From contig NZ_JBBOXF010000001.1 in NCBI RefSeq assembly GCF_038007465.1, forward strand, positions 1,995,001 through 2,059,000: a DNA stretch of 64,000 nucleotides, written 5' to 3'. Source of the stretch: Sporosarcina sp. FSL K6-1508 (lineage in GTDB: Bacteria > Bacillota > Bacilli > Bacillales_A > Planococcaceae). Within the stretch, counting starts at the first letter, position 1, and each line of letters starts with the position of its first letter. The translations under genes were made by a program, and so were the position numbers. Positions 27,909 through 37,439 of this stretch are shown here, in pieces. The notes under the pieces are model-generated. The model worked only from the letters and a program-made list of their open reading frames with translations. It did not search any database and was not told the DNA's origin.

Positions 27909-29909
27909 ATGAAGTCAATTAAAGCAAAAATCATTGTAAGTGTTATTACCTTATTTATCATTATCCTGACAGTGGTAAATTTGTTTGTTAATCTTCAAAT
28001 GCAAAAACAAACAGAAAGTGTCCTCACTCATCAAAGTGAAGTTGCGGTAAAAGAAATGAGTCGATCAATTGAAAATTATATGTTGCAATATGAAAAAACG
28101 TTATACTTGCTTACCGAAAATCCAGCAGTCACATCCTTTATAGAGACACAGTATGGAAAGGAAAATGATAGTGAATTGAACCGTGGAATTGAAAAAGCGT
28201 TTACTAATTACATGGAACAATTGACAGACACGGATTTAATGTATTTTGCATTTGAAAACAAATACACGAAATTTGTACCCCACCTCGTTATCGATGGATT
28301 TGATCCGACTACTCGTGTGTGGTATACAGCAGCAAGTGATCAACCGGACAAAGTCGTTTGGTCCGATCCATATGTCGATGCGGCGTCAGGCGGATATGTC
28401 ATTACGGCATCTAAGGCGATGAAACAGAATAATTCACTTATCGGTGTTATTGGCGTAGACATTAGTTTGGGGAATATAACAGATAGTGTTTCCAAAAGTG
28501 AATTCGGATTTGAAGGCTATCCGTTCTTATTTGACAAAAATGGTGGTGCAATTGTTCATCCTAACTTACTGACAGAAGAAGAGGAATTGGCAGATTTGTC
28601 TTATATGACGGCATTGTTTGGTGATGGAAAAACTGAAGGAATCGGAAAATATAATGAAGAACAGGAAAAAATGGTCGGCGTCTTTACGGAAGTTCCACAT
28701 TTCGGTTGGACAGTCGGTGCCGCATTCAATCAAGATGCAATCGATGGTTCTGTAAGTCAAATTAGGAATTTAATCATCATGATTTTCATACTGGCAGGAA
28801 TCATCATGATAATTGTTCTCTGGTACTTAATTTCAAAAATCGTTAGTCCTCTTGGTGAGATTCGTTCAGCGATGGACAGAGTGGCAGAAGGAGATCTAAA
28901 CTCTTATGCGAATGTGAAGTCAAAAGATGAATTCGGTCAACTGGCAACCAATTTCAACTTTATGACAGGCAAAGTCCGAGAAGTTATCACGATGGTTAAC
29001 AAGTCAGTGGAAGAGGTCCGGCTATCTGCAGAAGGTTTGAGCGCTTCTGCGGAAGAGACAAATGCTGTTAGTGAACAGATGGCTGGTGCCATCGACGACA
29101 TCGCTTCTGGCGCTACAAAATCTGCGCAAGATACAGAAGATGTGACGAAAACCGTTGATTATTTAAGTGAACAAATTATAGGGATACAAGAAAAAGCGGG
29201 CGTTATGACTGACATTGCGACCGAAGCGGAAGAGGTCAATAAAAGTGGGCTTAGCCAAGTTAATCAGCTTCAATCATCGTTCGATGGTTGGAAGACAAAC
29301 TTGCAATCGATGGCGAATGTCGTTGGTGATTTGGAATCAAAAGTTGGCGCGATCGGGGTTGTAATGGAAACAATCACTCAAATTTCCACACAGACGAACT
29401 TGCTGGCACTCAATGCGAGCATTGAGGCGGCGCGTGCAGGTGAACATGGTAAAGGATTCGCAGTTGTCGCTGATGAAGTTCGTAAGCTCGCTGAACAATC
29501 TGCACGTGCAACAGAGGAAGTAAAAGTGACAGTTCAAGAACTTCAAAACGGCTCTCGTCAAGTTTCCATTCAAATGCGAGAAACCGGGGAGACATTCGAG
29601 GAACAAGGAAAAGTCGTACAAGCAACACAAATTACGTTCGGAGACATTTCAGGACTCATGGACAAGTTGGAACAATCGATCGGTAGTGTCTATGAAGAAG
29701 TAAATAAAGTCGTCGAACATAAAGAAACGGTCATGCAGACGATTGAAACGATGGCGGCGACAGCTGAGGAAACAGCTGCAGCAAGCGAAGAAATCAGTGC
29801 ATCAACAGACGAACAGTTACATGCAATCCGCGCAGTAGCCCAAGCCGCGGACGCCCTGTCTGGACTAAGCGATGATCTGCACACAGCCATTAGCCATTTC
29901 AAAATTTAA
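27909..29909 (+). CDS. Methyl-accepting chemotaxis protein with dCache sensor
   Basis: 666 residues. TM1 at about 8-28; extracellular double-Cache domain at about 35-280 (WYTAASDQPDKVVWSDPYVDA, IGVIGVDISL); TM2 at about 285-308; HAMP at about 310-362; then the cytoplasmic signalling helices with the hairpin tip ISTQTNLLALNASIEAARAGE and KGFAVVADEVRKLAEQS. Ligands cannot be predicted. AGGGGGTAAG precedes the ATG. It is a single-gene unit with its own terminator. Confidence 0.95.
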   Translation: MKSIKAKIIVSVITLFIIILTVVNLFVNLQMQKQTESVLTHQSEVAVKEMSRSIENYMLQYEKTLYLLTENPAVTSFIETQYGKENDSELNRGIEKAFTNYMEQLTDTDLMYFAFENKYTKFVPHLVIDGFDPTTRVWYTAASDQPDKVVWSDPYVDAASGGYVITASKAMKQNNSLIGVIGVDISLGNITDSVSKSEFGFEGYPFLFDKNGGAIVHPNLLTEEEELADLSYMTALFGDGKTEGIGKYNEEQEKMVGVFTEVPHFGWTVGAAFNQDAIDGSVSQIRNLIIMIFILAGIIMIIVLWYLISKIVSPLGEIRSAMDRVAEGDLNSYANVKSKDEFGQLATNFNFMTGKVREVITMVNKSVEEVRLSAEGLSASAEETNAVSEQMAGAIDDIASGATKSAQDTEDVTKTVDYLSEQIIGIQEKAGVMTDIATEAEEVNKSGLSQVNQLQSSFDGWKTNLQSMANVVGDLESKVGAIGVVMETITQISTQTNLLALNASIEAARAGEHGKGFAVVADEVRKLAEQSARATEEVKVTVQELQNGSRQVSIQMRETGETFEEQGKVVQATQITFGDISGLMDKLEQSIGSVYEEVNKVVEHKETVMQTIETMAATAEETAAASEEISASTDEQLHAIRAVAQAADALSGLSDDLHTAISHFKI

Positions 29910-30222
29910 TAAGAGTTCGTTTTTTGTAAATGGCTCCAGATAACGTTCGGAAGTATAAATAAGGCAATTACCGTTTAAATTGCTGTCTTAATTAGCATCG
30001 CATTTTGCGGTGCTTTTCTTTTTTTGTAGGCTGTTTTCATATAGAGCATTGCTTTCCTAACCATACTAAAAATAACTTGATAGACTGCAATTTCAGAGCA
30101 AATGGTTTTATTTTACACTATCAAACAAGGTTTTTTCTGAAAAGCTAGATGATATAACAAAACTGCTCAAAACCATTCATGAAGCAAGAACGGGGCATGT
30201 TAGGGGAGATGTCTAATCCTTT
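29910..30222. other. Intergenic stretch with the chemoreceptor terminator
   Basis: A terminator lies at 29994-30026 (AGCATCGCA and TGCGGTGCT, then TTTTCTTTTTTT). I see nothing else recognisable in the remaining 190 bases. Confidence 0.6.
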
Positions 30223-30585
30223 CTATTCACTTAGCATATAACCGATTACTTTGTTTGTATTTGTATCGATTAGTATTAAAGGAGTACCAACTACGACATT
30301 CTCTTTATCTTCAAAGGACACGGATAAAGCTTCTTCTGCTTCATGAGTGTCATCTAACAATTCATAGTTGTTTTCGACAACGACTTTTGTTACTTTTGCA
30401 CTTTGCCAATTCTCTTTTGCGGTATCGTTCCAACCTTTATCTACAACGAAGTCCCAAGCGATTTTTCTTACCTCATCATAACTATCTTTTTCGGTGTTAT
30501 TTTCTGCATTTTGAATATCGGAACAACCAACGACTAAAAAAGTTGATAATATAGTTAGTGCAAGGTATAAAACTACCTTTCTCAT
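30223..30585 (-). CDS. Putative lipoprotein, unknown
   Basis: 120 residues. Hydrophobic N-terminus with lipobox VVGC (Cys21), then an acidic linker and a compact domain with DEVRKIAWDFVVDKGW and LILIDTNTNKVIGY. The C-terminal half resembles PepSY/YpeB-like anchored domains, but not enough to assign a family. AAGGGG lies about 12 bases before the ATG, which is rather far. It is next to the large repeat locus 2. Confidence 0.65.
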   Translation of the reverse strand: MRKVVLYLALTILSTFLVVGCSDIQNAENNTEKDSYDEVRKIAWDFVVDKGWNDTAKENWQSAKVTKVVVENNYELLDDTHEAEEALSVSFEDKENVVVGTPLILIDTNTNKVIGYMLSE

Positions 30586-30611
30586 GTAATATTTATAACC
30601 CCTTTTCTTAG

Positions 30612-31955
30612 TATGTATGTTGAATTAAAAAATTCCGTTGAATCCGCTGTGGCGCTCACTAATGAGAGAGTTGTAATTCGGGGAGAGGATTGCAGAACGC
30701 TTGGCGCTTTTGGGATGCCTCCCGCCATAAGCGAGGGGACTGAAAAAGTACGATTTCCTTCAATCCCGTTGATATCCGTTCCGAGCGGACGCTTTCCACG
30801 GGCACGGCTTCAGCCAATCGAACTACGAAGGGTTCGATTGGCCTTAATTTCTGTGTTCTTTGCAGAAATTAAGGCATTCTTGCCCCGTGCTCCCAACGCT
30901 AGCATTCTTGCCCCGTGCTCCCAACGCTAGCGCTTTTGCTCGCAAAAGCCGTTCTTCGTAACGGCTCTTCCTGCGGGGTCTTCAGCTAAGGAAGAATGAA
31001 CTTTCTCTTCCCATCTTTGTTTTCTGTTCCCGCTGGAGTCACCGCTCTCCACTACAATCAACTAGTTCTTACAAAAAAAGAACTTTTTCAGTGGCTTCCC
31101 ATAAGCCAAGCAGCTTCGCCGCCAGTCTTATGGCTTCGGCTAACCACTGTCCAGTTACTGACACAATTAACGTCCTACGAATTGTGTCAGCAACTGGCAC
31201 CGAATAGGCGCCTATACTCAGTTTATACACCGGATTCAATAGTTCAACATATAGATTTATAGTGAAGAAAGACGCACTCCGGGTTGCAGATTTCATCACA
31301 GATAACGATATGCGCTTTCTCAAATAGCCCATCCAGCGAAGGCGCGACTTCGTGGTAGCCGGAGCGATAAGAGCAAGGAGGGATGCAATTCAATCCCTCC
31401 CAAGTGCTCTCCTTTCTGGCTTATCGCGGGAGGCATCCACAAAGCGCCGAAGCGATATTAGCAGGATATTTAATTCATTACTCCTGTATTGGGACACTCG
31501 TTGATCACATTCAATTGATTTATGGTACTCCAGGTTGTAGGTCTCACCCCCGAAAACGAAAAGCTCTTCCTCACATAGACCATCCAGCGAAGGCGCGTCT
31601 TCGTGGTAGCCGGAGCGATAAGAGCAAGGAGGGATGCAGCTCAATCCCTCCCAAGTGCTCTCCTTTCTGGCTTATCGCGAGAGGCATCCATAAAGCGTTG
31701 AAGCGGTATTAGAAGGATGACTAATTCATTCATCATGTATTGGAACATTCATTTATCACTTTCAATCTATTTATGGCACTCCAGTTTGTAGGTCCCATCC
31801 CCGAAAACGAAATGCGCTTTCACAAATAGTCCATCCAGCGCAGGCGCGATCTCGTGATAGCCGGAGTTATAATTCGTTCCAAGTATTAGGAGTTTTTCAG
31901 TCTTCTCTCAAAAGCCCTTGTAAAGCGTATATACCAAATTCAATTGTTCAACATA
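30612..31955. repeat. Locus 2 of the large structured non-coding repeat element (uninterrupted)
   Basis: Module A (30612-31252) opens with TATGTTGAATTAA and closes with TTCAACATATAG, which are inverted terminal repeats. Module B (31255-31955) has units starting at 31336, 31587 and 31838 with a period of 251 bases, and ends again with TTCAACATATATAG. Relative to locus 1, extra sequence is inserted in the core of module A at 30814-30966, and each module B unit carries an additional hairpin (for example 31377-31400). No coding sequence is supported. Confidence 0.8.
30814..30966. repeat. Hairpin cassette inside module A
   Basis: In order: CCAATCGAAC/GTTCGATTGG (30814-30841); GCCTTAATTTCTG/CAGAAATTAAGGC (30841-30875); a 28-base sequence (CATTCTTGCCCC...ACGCTAG) repeated exactly twice (30875-30902, 30903-30930); GCTTTTGC/GCAAAAGC (30932-30949); AGCCGTT/AACGGCT (30947-30966). 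Locus 1 has only about 14 unrelated bases at this place. Confidence 0.85.
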
Positions 31956-32427
31956 TATAGACGGTAAAGATCCATTTTAGTTTCAGACTTATCACTCGTC
32001 TATTTACATTAGTTTATACAATCACATTATCAAAAATTCGATAATTATAATATAGACGAATTAACATGATTATTAAGAGCGATTTACTAATTAATTGGTA
32101 ATGATTAACTCTTCCTGTATATAATAAAGGAAAATCGTTTATCTCAATATACTAGCAGAGCAGGCTGATATTTTAGTACACGTTAAGAAAAGTAAGTCTG
32201 ATTTTGGACATATGTAAAAAAAAGTAATTCGACTGTTGTATTGGTAGTGGGTATATTAGCCCTGATGAAACCTTTCATCGGAATAATTCTCGGAGTAATT
32301 GGGAAATTTTTATCCTCTAAAAGTATGGTAGAAATTAATAATACAAATAAGAATAAATGAGAATCGGCTGTATAGGGAAAAGTTTGTATTCTTGTAGAGA
32401 TCTGCCTTCATATTATTATAATTTTGT
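31956..32427. other. Intergenic stretch before IS copy 2
   Basis: A short frame near 32230-32360 encodes a hydrophobic stretch (VVLVVGILALMKPFIGIILG) ending in Asn/Lys codons, but it lacks a convincing start. It may be the remnant of a small membrane protein gene. Otherwise AT-rich sequence without a recognisable feature. Confidence 0.4.
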
Positions 32428-33831
32428 CACTAGTGTTGCATTAAAATATATTCAATATAAAAAGTTCCCGAAATGTTCACTAACTTTATTTTCTGCATAA
32501 AAAAATTCCTTTATAATGGATAAAGTCAGGTGGTAACCCGTCCAAATCCACTAAAAAAGGAACTACTCATGGACAAGATTACACGAAAAACTTCATTTGG
32601 ACAATGGTTTTCACCTATTAATATTCAATTAGTTGAAGAAAACGTGAAAACAATGAGATTAGATGCTTATACGAAGAAACTTACGACAGATTCATTCTTA
32701 AAATTACTGCTTTTTGCACAGCTTCATGAAACGGAAAGTCTGCACGCGCTGAGTGATTGTCTTTTTAATAAACATCTTCAAGTCAGCACAAACCTTGATT
32801 CTATAAGCGTTTCTCAATTATCCCGCAGGCTCAATGGAATGAATCCCGTGCTATTTCAACAACTTTTTCTTGATTTAGTCGCGCAAATTCATCAAAAAAC
32901 AAATTATGCCAAAATCACTATGCCTTTAAAAATCATTGATTCGAGCACATTGCCACTCAATTTAACCAATCACCGATGGGCTAAATTCCGCAAAACGAAA
33001 GCTGGGGTAAAGCTTCATTTACGTCTTGTGTTTATGGAAAAAGGAACGTCCTATCCTGAAAAAGCCGTGCTTACAACAGCGAATGAACATGATCGTAATC
33101 AGCTTGAAGTCATGGTTGATGACAAGGAATGCATGTATGTTTTCGACCGTGGATATTTAGATTACGAACGTTTCGATCGCATGACAGATGACGGCTACTT
33201 TTTCTTATCCAGACTACGTAAAAATGCAGTAATCCATGAATGTGAAGACTTCCAATTGCCAGAAGGCACAACGGTATTATCGGATCAAGCGGTGTTGATT
33301 GGTACAACTCAAAATCGTGCTGAAAACATCTTTCGCTTACTCAAAGTAATAGACTCGAAAGGGAATGAACTACAACTCATCACCAATCGGTTTGACCTGA
33401 GTGCAGACGAAATCTCCGAGATGTACAAATCACGCTGGGCAATTGAACTGTTTTTTAAATGGATCAAACAACATTTGAACATCAAAAAGTTCTATGGTCA
33501 AAGCGAATGGGCCATTCATAATCAGGTATATATCGCACTCATCGTATATTGCTTGAATGTGTTGGTGCAAATAAAGACACGGAGTAAACATAAAATCTTG
33601 AAAATTAGTCGCTATTTAAAGGCTTCTCTTTGGAAACCTGCACATATTTGGATTCGTAAAATCAAAGGGACAGCAGTCCCGTAACAACTAAACTGTCGTT
33701 GCCGCAAATGTCTAATTGTAAATAAAAACCAAATGGACGGACCACCTTTATTGGAGTGTATATCTTTTTGGCTCAACGCCGTAAAAATAAATAGTAAGAA
33801 TTTTAAATCATTTTTTTATGCAACACTAGTG
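32428..33831 (+). mobile_element. IS4-family insertion sequence, copy 2
   Basis: 1404 bp with the same 14-bp terminal inverted repeats as copy 1 and its own 9-bp target duplication TAATTTTGT (32419-32427 and 33832-33840). Differences from copy 1 are one synonymous base in the transposase, one base in the 3' non-coding part, and a one-base change in a T-run. Confidence 0.97.
32569..33684 (+). CDS. IS4-family transposase (copy 2)
   Basis: 371 residues, identical in sequence to the transposase of copy 1 including the DDE residues and the YKSRWAIELFFKWIKQHL signature. The single base difference inside the gene (C for T at 33066, in an Ala codon) is silent. The start is ATG 32569 after AAAAAAGGAA. 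The gene is intact and presumably active. Confidence 0.95.
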   Translation: MDKITRKTSFGQWFSPINIQLVEENVKTMRLDAYTKKLTTDSFLKLLLFAQLHETESLHALSDCLFNKHLQVSTNLDSISVSQLSRRLNGMNPVLFQQLFLDLVAQIHQKTNYAKITMPLKIIDSSTLPLNLTNHRWAKFRKTKAGVKLHLRLVFMEKGTSYPEKAVLTTANEHDRNQLEVMVDDKECMYVFDRGYLDYERFDRMTDDGYFFLSRLRKNAVIHECEDFQLPEGTTVLSDQAVLIGTTQNRAENIFRLLKVIDSKGNELQLITNRFDLSADEISEMYKSRWAIELFFKWIKQHLNIKKFYGQSEWAIHNQVYIALIVYCLNVLVQIKTRSKHKILKISRYLKASLWKPAHIWIRKIKGTAVP

Positions 33832-33840
33832 TAATTTTGT

Positions 33841-34141
33841 TTATAATTTTATTATTTATAGCATTTAGTTCTGCGACTATTGATTTACAATGATTACACC
33901 AGCAAGGGCTTAACTGAAACGGTGGCAATGTTTTTCAAATTTCATGATAATAAGTAGTATGTCTTGCTACAGCTTTGTTTTAAAGCATCCAAAACATAGA
34001 AGAACGCCATTCATTTAAAAAGAACTTATAAGTTGGGCAGGAATCTGGGATTAAGAATAGAATATAAAGCATAGTAGTTTATAAAAGACTAATAACGCTA
34101 TGTAAGTAACTAATATAACTATACAGTCCGGAGGTTATGGG
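33841..34141. other. Intergenic stretch before the signal peptidase gene
   Basis: AT-rich sequence of about 300 bases. Apart from the Shine-Dalgarno CGGAGG at its end, I see no gene, hairpin or promoter I would defend. Confidence 0.4.
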
Positions 34142-34669
34142 ATGAAAGAAGGCACTAAAAGTGAACTCATTTCATGGATACAATCGGTTGCAATTGCATT
34201 TGTTATTGCGATTGTCATACGCCAATTTTTGTTTACACCAGTCGTCGTATCCGGTCAGTCAATGCATCCTACTTTTGAAAATGATAATAAAATCGTCATT
34301 TCGAAAATTTACAAGATTGATCGTTTTGACATGATTGTTTTCCATGCACCGAATTCGGAAGATGACTTCATTAAGCGGGTAATCGGTCTTCCAGGGGATG
34401 TTGTCGAGATGAAAGATGACACGCTTTATATTAACGGTGAGGAATATGAGGAGGATTATATTCAGGGAAATAAAGATGAAATTTTTGAAGGCCAGAAGTT
34501 AACGCAGGACTTCAAAGTGGAGGTACCTGAAGGCTATTTGTACGTACTTGGGGATAACAGAAGAAATAGCACAGACAGCAGAATCATTGGTTTCATCGAC
34601 GAAAAGTCGGTCGTTGGCTCAGTGAAGTTCAGATTCTATCCGTTTCGTGAAATCGGAATACCGAAGTGA
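34142..34669 (+). CDS. Signal peptidase I
   Basis: 175 residues, the size of the Bacillus SipS/SipT/SipU group. One N-terminal membrane anchor (about 13-32). Catalytic Ser in SGQSMHPT, Lys in FIKRVIGLPGD, and boxes D/E in YVLGDNRRNSTDSR are intact. It cleaves secretory signal peptides at the outer face of the membrane. CGGAGG precedes the ATG. Bacillales usually carry several such genes; which one this is cannot be told. Confidence 0.93.
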   Translation: MKEGTKSELISWIQSVAIAFVIAIVIRQFLFTPVVVSGQSMHPTFENDNKIVISKIYKIDRFDMIVFHAPNSEDDFIKRVIGLPGDVVEMKDDTLYINGEEYEEDYIQGNKDEIFEGQKLTQDFKVEVPEGYLYVLGDNRRNSTDSRIIGFIDEKSVVGSVKFRFYPFREIGIPK

Positions 34670-34802
34670 AAACTCAGGCGAATCGGTCTTAGTCCATTGG
34701 AAGTGATGGTCTAGTTAGGTTGGAAAAACGACGTAAGCGAATAAAATGCAACCCACAGGCGCCAGTCAATGCAATTGAAAATGAAGTGAAAGAGGGACTA
34801 AC

Positions 34803-35351
34803 ATGACATTTCCAATTTTAGCTACACCACGACTTCGATTGACTGAAGTAGAAACATACCATGCGACCGCACTATTTGAAGTTTTTTCAAATCCCGAAGT
34901 AGTTAAGTATTATGGAATGGATCCGATGGACGAGCTGATTCAGGCCGAAAAAATAATTCAACATTTCAAGAAGAGTTATGAAATGAAAAAAGGAATTCGC
35001 TGGGCGATTACCTTGAAAAACGGGGACCAGTTTGTTGGCACAATTGGATTGAATAACTTGGCGTTAGGTATGAAAAAAGCTGAAGTCGGATTTGAAATTC
35101 ATCCTAGCTTCTGGAGAAGTGGCATCACTTCTGAGGCATTGCGAGCCGTTTTGGATTATTCATTTGACGAACTTGGTTTGCACCGGATAGGGGCGGTCAC
35201 TTTCCCTGCAAATGATGCATCTATCGGACTTTTAAAGAAAAATGGATTCATCGAAGAAGGCAAGTTGCGAAGTTATTTATTTCAAAGCGGACTTTCTCAT
35301 GATGCAATGATTTTTTCAAAGCTAAATACTGACAGAAGTCCGAATAGTTGA
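34803..35351 (+). CDS. GNAT N-acetyltransferase (RimJ/RimL type)
   Basis: 182 residues. The N-terminal TPRLRLTEV motif, the beta-bulge VGFEIHPSFWRSGITSEAL with the acetyl-CoA loop, and NDASIGLLKKNGFIEEG near the end are characteristic of the ribosomal-protein-alanine acetyltransferase-like group. The acceptor is unknown. The loop reads FWRSGIT rather than the usual W-x-x-G-[YI]-[AG], still compatible with binding. AGAGGGA precedes the ATG. Confidence 0.87.
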   Translation: MTFPILATPRLRLTEVETYHATALFEVFSNPEVVKYYGMDPMDELIQAEKIIQHFKKSYEMKKGIRWAITLKNGDQFVGTIGLNNLALGMKKAEVGFEIHPSFWRSGITSEALRAVLDYSFDELGLHRIGAVTFPANDASIGLLKKNGFIEEGKLRSYLFQSGLSHDAMIFSKLNTDRSPNS

Positions 35352-35489
35352 GAAAGTTAACTAATAAAAGTTCTACTGAAACAAGGATAATGGTTTTTCT
35401 CTCGAACTAAGGAGGAAAATACTTTGCTCGCAAACATAAACGTAGAAATAGACTCTAACTATCAAAATGAGAAGAGGTAGAGTAAATCA

Positions 35490-36773
35490 ATGAAGTTTTC
35501 AGAGATATTTAAAGAAATTATTTCAATCACACATCAGGATTATGCTGGATGGGATGAAAAAAAAGGATGGAATTTTCCTGAAAGGTATTTGAACGAAATA
35601 ATAGACTTGGAGAATAAAGAGTTAATCGGTGCGCAAAAATTTAAAGAGATAGTGGATCAATATTTAGTAGCCTTTCAAGATCGACATATGTATTTTGTTC
35701 ATACTGAATCCCAAGAAGCGAAGTCCAAAACATGCGGTTTTCGTGTAAGACGGTTTGAAAACATTTTGTATGTTATTCAAACAGGAGGGGAAACGAGATT
35801 TCCAATTGGTACAAAAATCATTTCAATTGATGGTAAGACGATTGATAGTATTAGTGATTTAGAAAGAAATGCTCTTAGAGAGAGCTATCCCGAAAGAGAA
35901 AGTTGGGAATCAATCCTAAATAGAGCTTCAACTATTGAGATTGTTAATGAGTCCGATGAAAGTACAAGTTTACTTGTGAATAAGTATGACTCAATACCGT
36001 TAGATTCAATTCATACATTTGAGAATATAGAAGAAGATACATTATTACTGACACTGTCTAATTTCGAAAATACAGATGAAGTTGTAAGGGTTATTGATGA
36101 ACTTACAGTAAAACTTAAAGAGTGCAGGAATTTAATTATTGATATACGTCAAAACTATGGTGGAAATGCAAATTCAATTTCATCTTTATTTCCTTTTATT
36201 TTTCCAGTGGGAGAAGAACCAAATGCTAAGCCAAAGCCAAGGGAATTTAATTGTACAGCTCGAAATTCCGATTTATTCATTAAGTTATGTGAAGATACAA
36301 GAAAGATAACGAACGATAAAGCTACACTTTCAATGCTTGAATTTGCTGAAAAGCAATTTCGGACATTTCGAGGCCAGGGATTCGTCCGATTTGACTTTTC
36401 TAACTATTTGGAAGAATTCAAGAAAGAGTTTGTTGGGAATGCGCATCCTAATAATGTCATCATACTGACAGATTGTTATACGGCTAGTGCTGCTGAAGAA
36501 TTTGTGGCTGTCTGCAAGCAATCCTCCAAAGTAACGGTCATCGGACGAGCGACAAGGGGTGTCAATGATTATAGCGACTTATTGGCGGTGACTTGGAATA
36601 ATGAATATACATTCTACTATCCAATTTCTAGACTTGAAACTAAAACAGAATTCCATGAAATACATGGTAAAGGGATTCAACCAGACATTTACATTCCATG
36701 GACTCCAGAGCATTTACAAAAGGATACCGAATTAGAAACTGCGTTAGAATTAATGGTTGTACAGAATAGATAA
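35490..36773 (+). CDS. S41-family peptidase-like protein
   Basis: 427 residues without signal peptide. N-terminal helical domain, a PDZ-like stretch at about 90-125 (FPIGTKIISIDGKTIDS), then the S41 core: LIIDIRQNYGGNANS and the nucleophile region ILTDCYTASAAEEF, where Ser in TASAAE is the likely catalytic residue. GRATRGVNDYSD and GKGIQPDIYIPWT complete the fold. Related proteins are tail-specific protease-like and mostly uncharacterised; the absence of a signal makes a cytoplasmic role likely. Confidence 0.83.
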   Translation: MKFSEIFKEIISITHQDYAGWDEKKGWNFPERYLNEIIDLENKELIGAQKFKEIVDQYLVAFQDRHMYFVHTESQEAKSKTCGFRVRRFENILYVIQTGGETRFPIGTKIISIDGKTIDSISDLERNALRESYPERESWESILNRASTIEIVNESDESTSLLVNKYDSIPLDSIHTFENIEEDTLLLTLSNFENTDEVVRVIDELTVKLKECRNLIIDIRQNYGGNANSISSLFPFIFPVGEEPNAKPKPREFNCTARNSDLFIKLCEDTRKITNDKATLSMLEFAEKQFRTFRGQGFVRFDFSNYLEEFKKEFVGNAHPNNVIILTDCYTASAAEEFVAVCKQSSKVTVIGRATRGVNDYSDLLAVTWNNEYTFYYPISRLETKTEFHEIHGKGIQPDIYIPWTPEHLQKDTELETALELMVVQNR

Positions 36774-36880
36774 TTTGAAAGTCGAAAATTACTATTCAGG
36801 ACTCTTATAGGCAAGTGATTTGGATAATTTGTAGTTCTACTTGTTGTATAGGGAGCGATTCTTCAGGCGGGAGGAATGAA

Positions 36881-37294
36881 TTGAAAAAAATAAGACTGTT
36901 TATTACTCTACTGGCTGTTTTGTTAATTGCTTCGGGGTGTTTGGCTGAAATGAGAGGGCAAAAAATAACGATTCAAAAACGAAATAGTGAAGATGAAATT
37001 TTTGAAGACTTCAAAGAAGTTACGCAAAGAAAACAGGTTCGAAAAGCGATAGAAATAGTGGAAAATGCTAATTGGGAAATTGAAAAAGTTGAAAGTACTG
37101 GCTACGCTGACTACCAATTTCAATTTCCGTTCAAGAGTAACAACGAAGACAAAATAGCGTCTTATTTACTATGGATCACACCGAATGGTGAAAACTTAGA
37201 GATTAGTACCGAAAGCGATAGATATGTGAAATTAACAAATCAAGATTCAGCAAATCTTTATGAGATTTTAACAGGAGAAGAATTAAGAAAATAA
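36881..37294 (+). CDS. Putative lipoprotein, unknown
   Basis: 137 residues with TTG start; GGGAGGAATGAA just upstream fixes it, whereas an earlier ATG would add a non-signal extension. Signal peptide KKIRLFITLLAVLLIASGC with lipobox IASGC. The mature part is charged, with IEIVENANWEIEKVE and a C-terminal beta-rich half (YLLWITPNGENLEIS). It resembles small Bacillales lipoproteins of unknown function. Confidence 0.75.
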   Translation: MKKIRLFITLLAVLLIASGCLAEMRGQKITIQKRNSEDEIFEDFKEVTQRKQVRKAIEIVENANWEIEKVESTGYADYQFQFPFKSNNEDKIASYLLWITPNGENLEISTESDRYVKLTNQDSANLYEILTGEELRK

Positions 37295-37439
37295 TTAATA
37301 GTATTTATGAACCGTCACCTTTGCTTATTCAGTAGAGGTTTTTTGCGCTTTTCTTAATATGACCGATGCTCGATTCCTCTACAAATAAGTATCCGTATGG
37401 TAAATTTAGTACACTGCAAGTAAAAGGAGTTACAGGTAT

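Noticed and set aside
22860..32427. Composite transposon bounded by the two IS copies
   Set aside because: Each IS has its own 9-bp target duplication, the outer flanks do not match each other, and ytoA/ytpA between them keep ancestral gene order.
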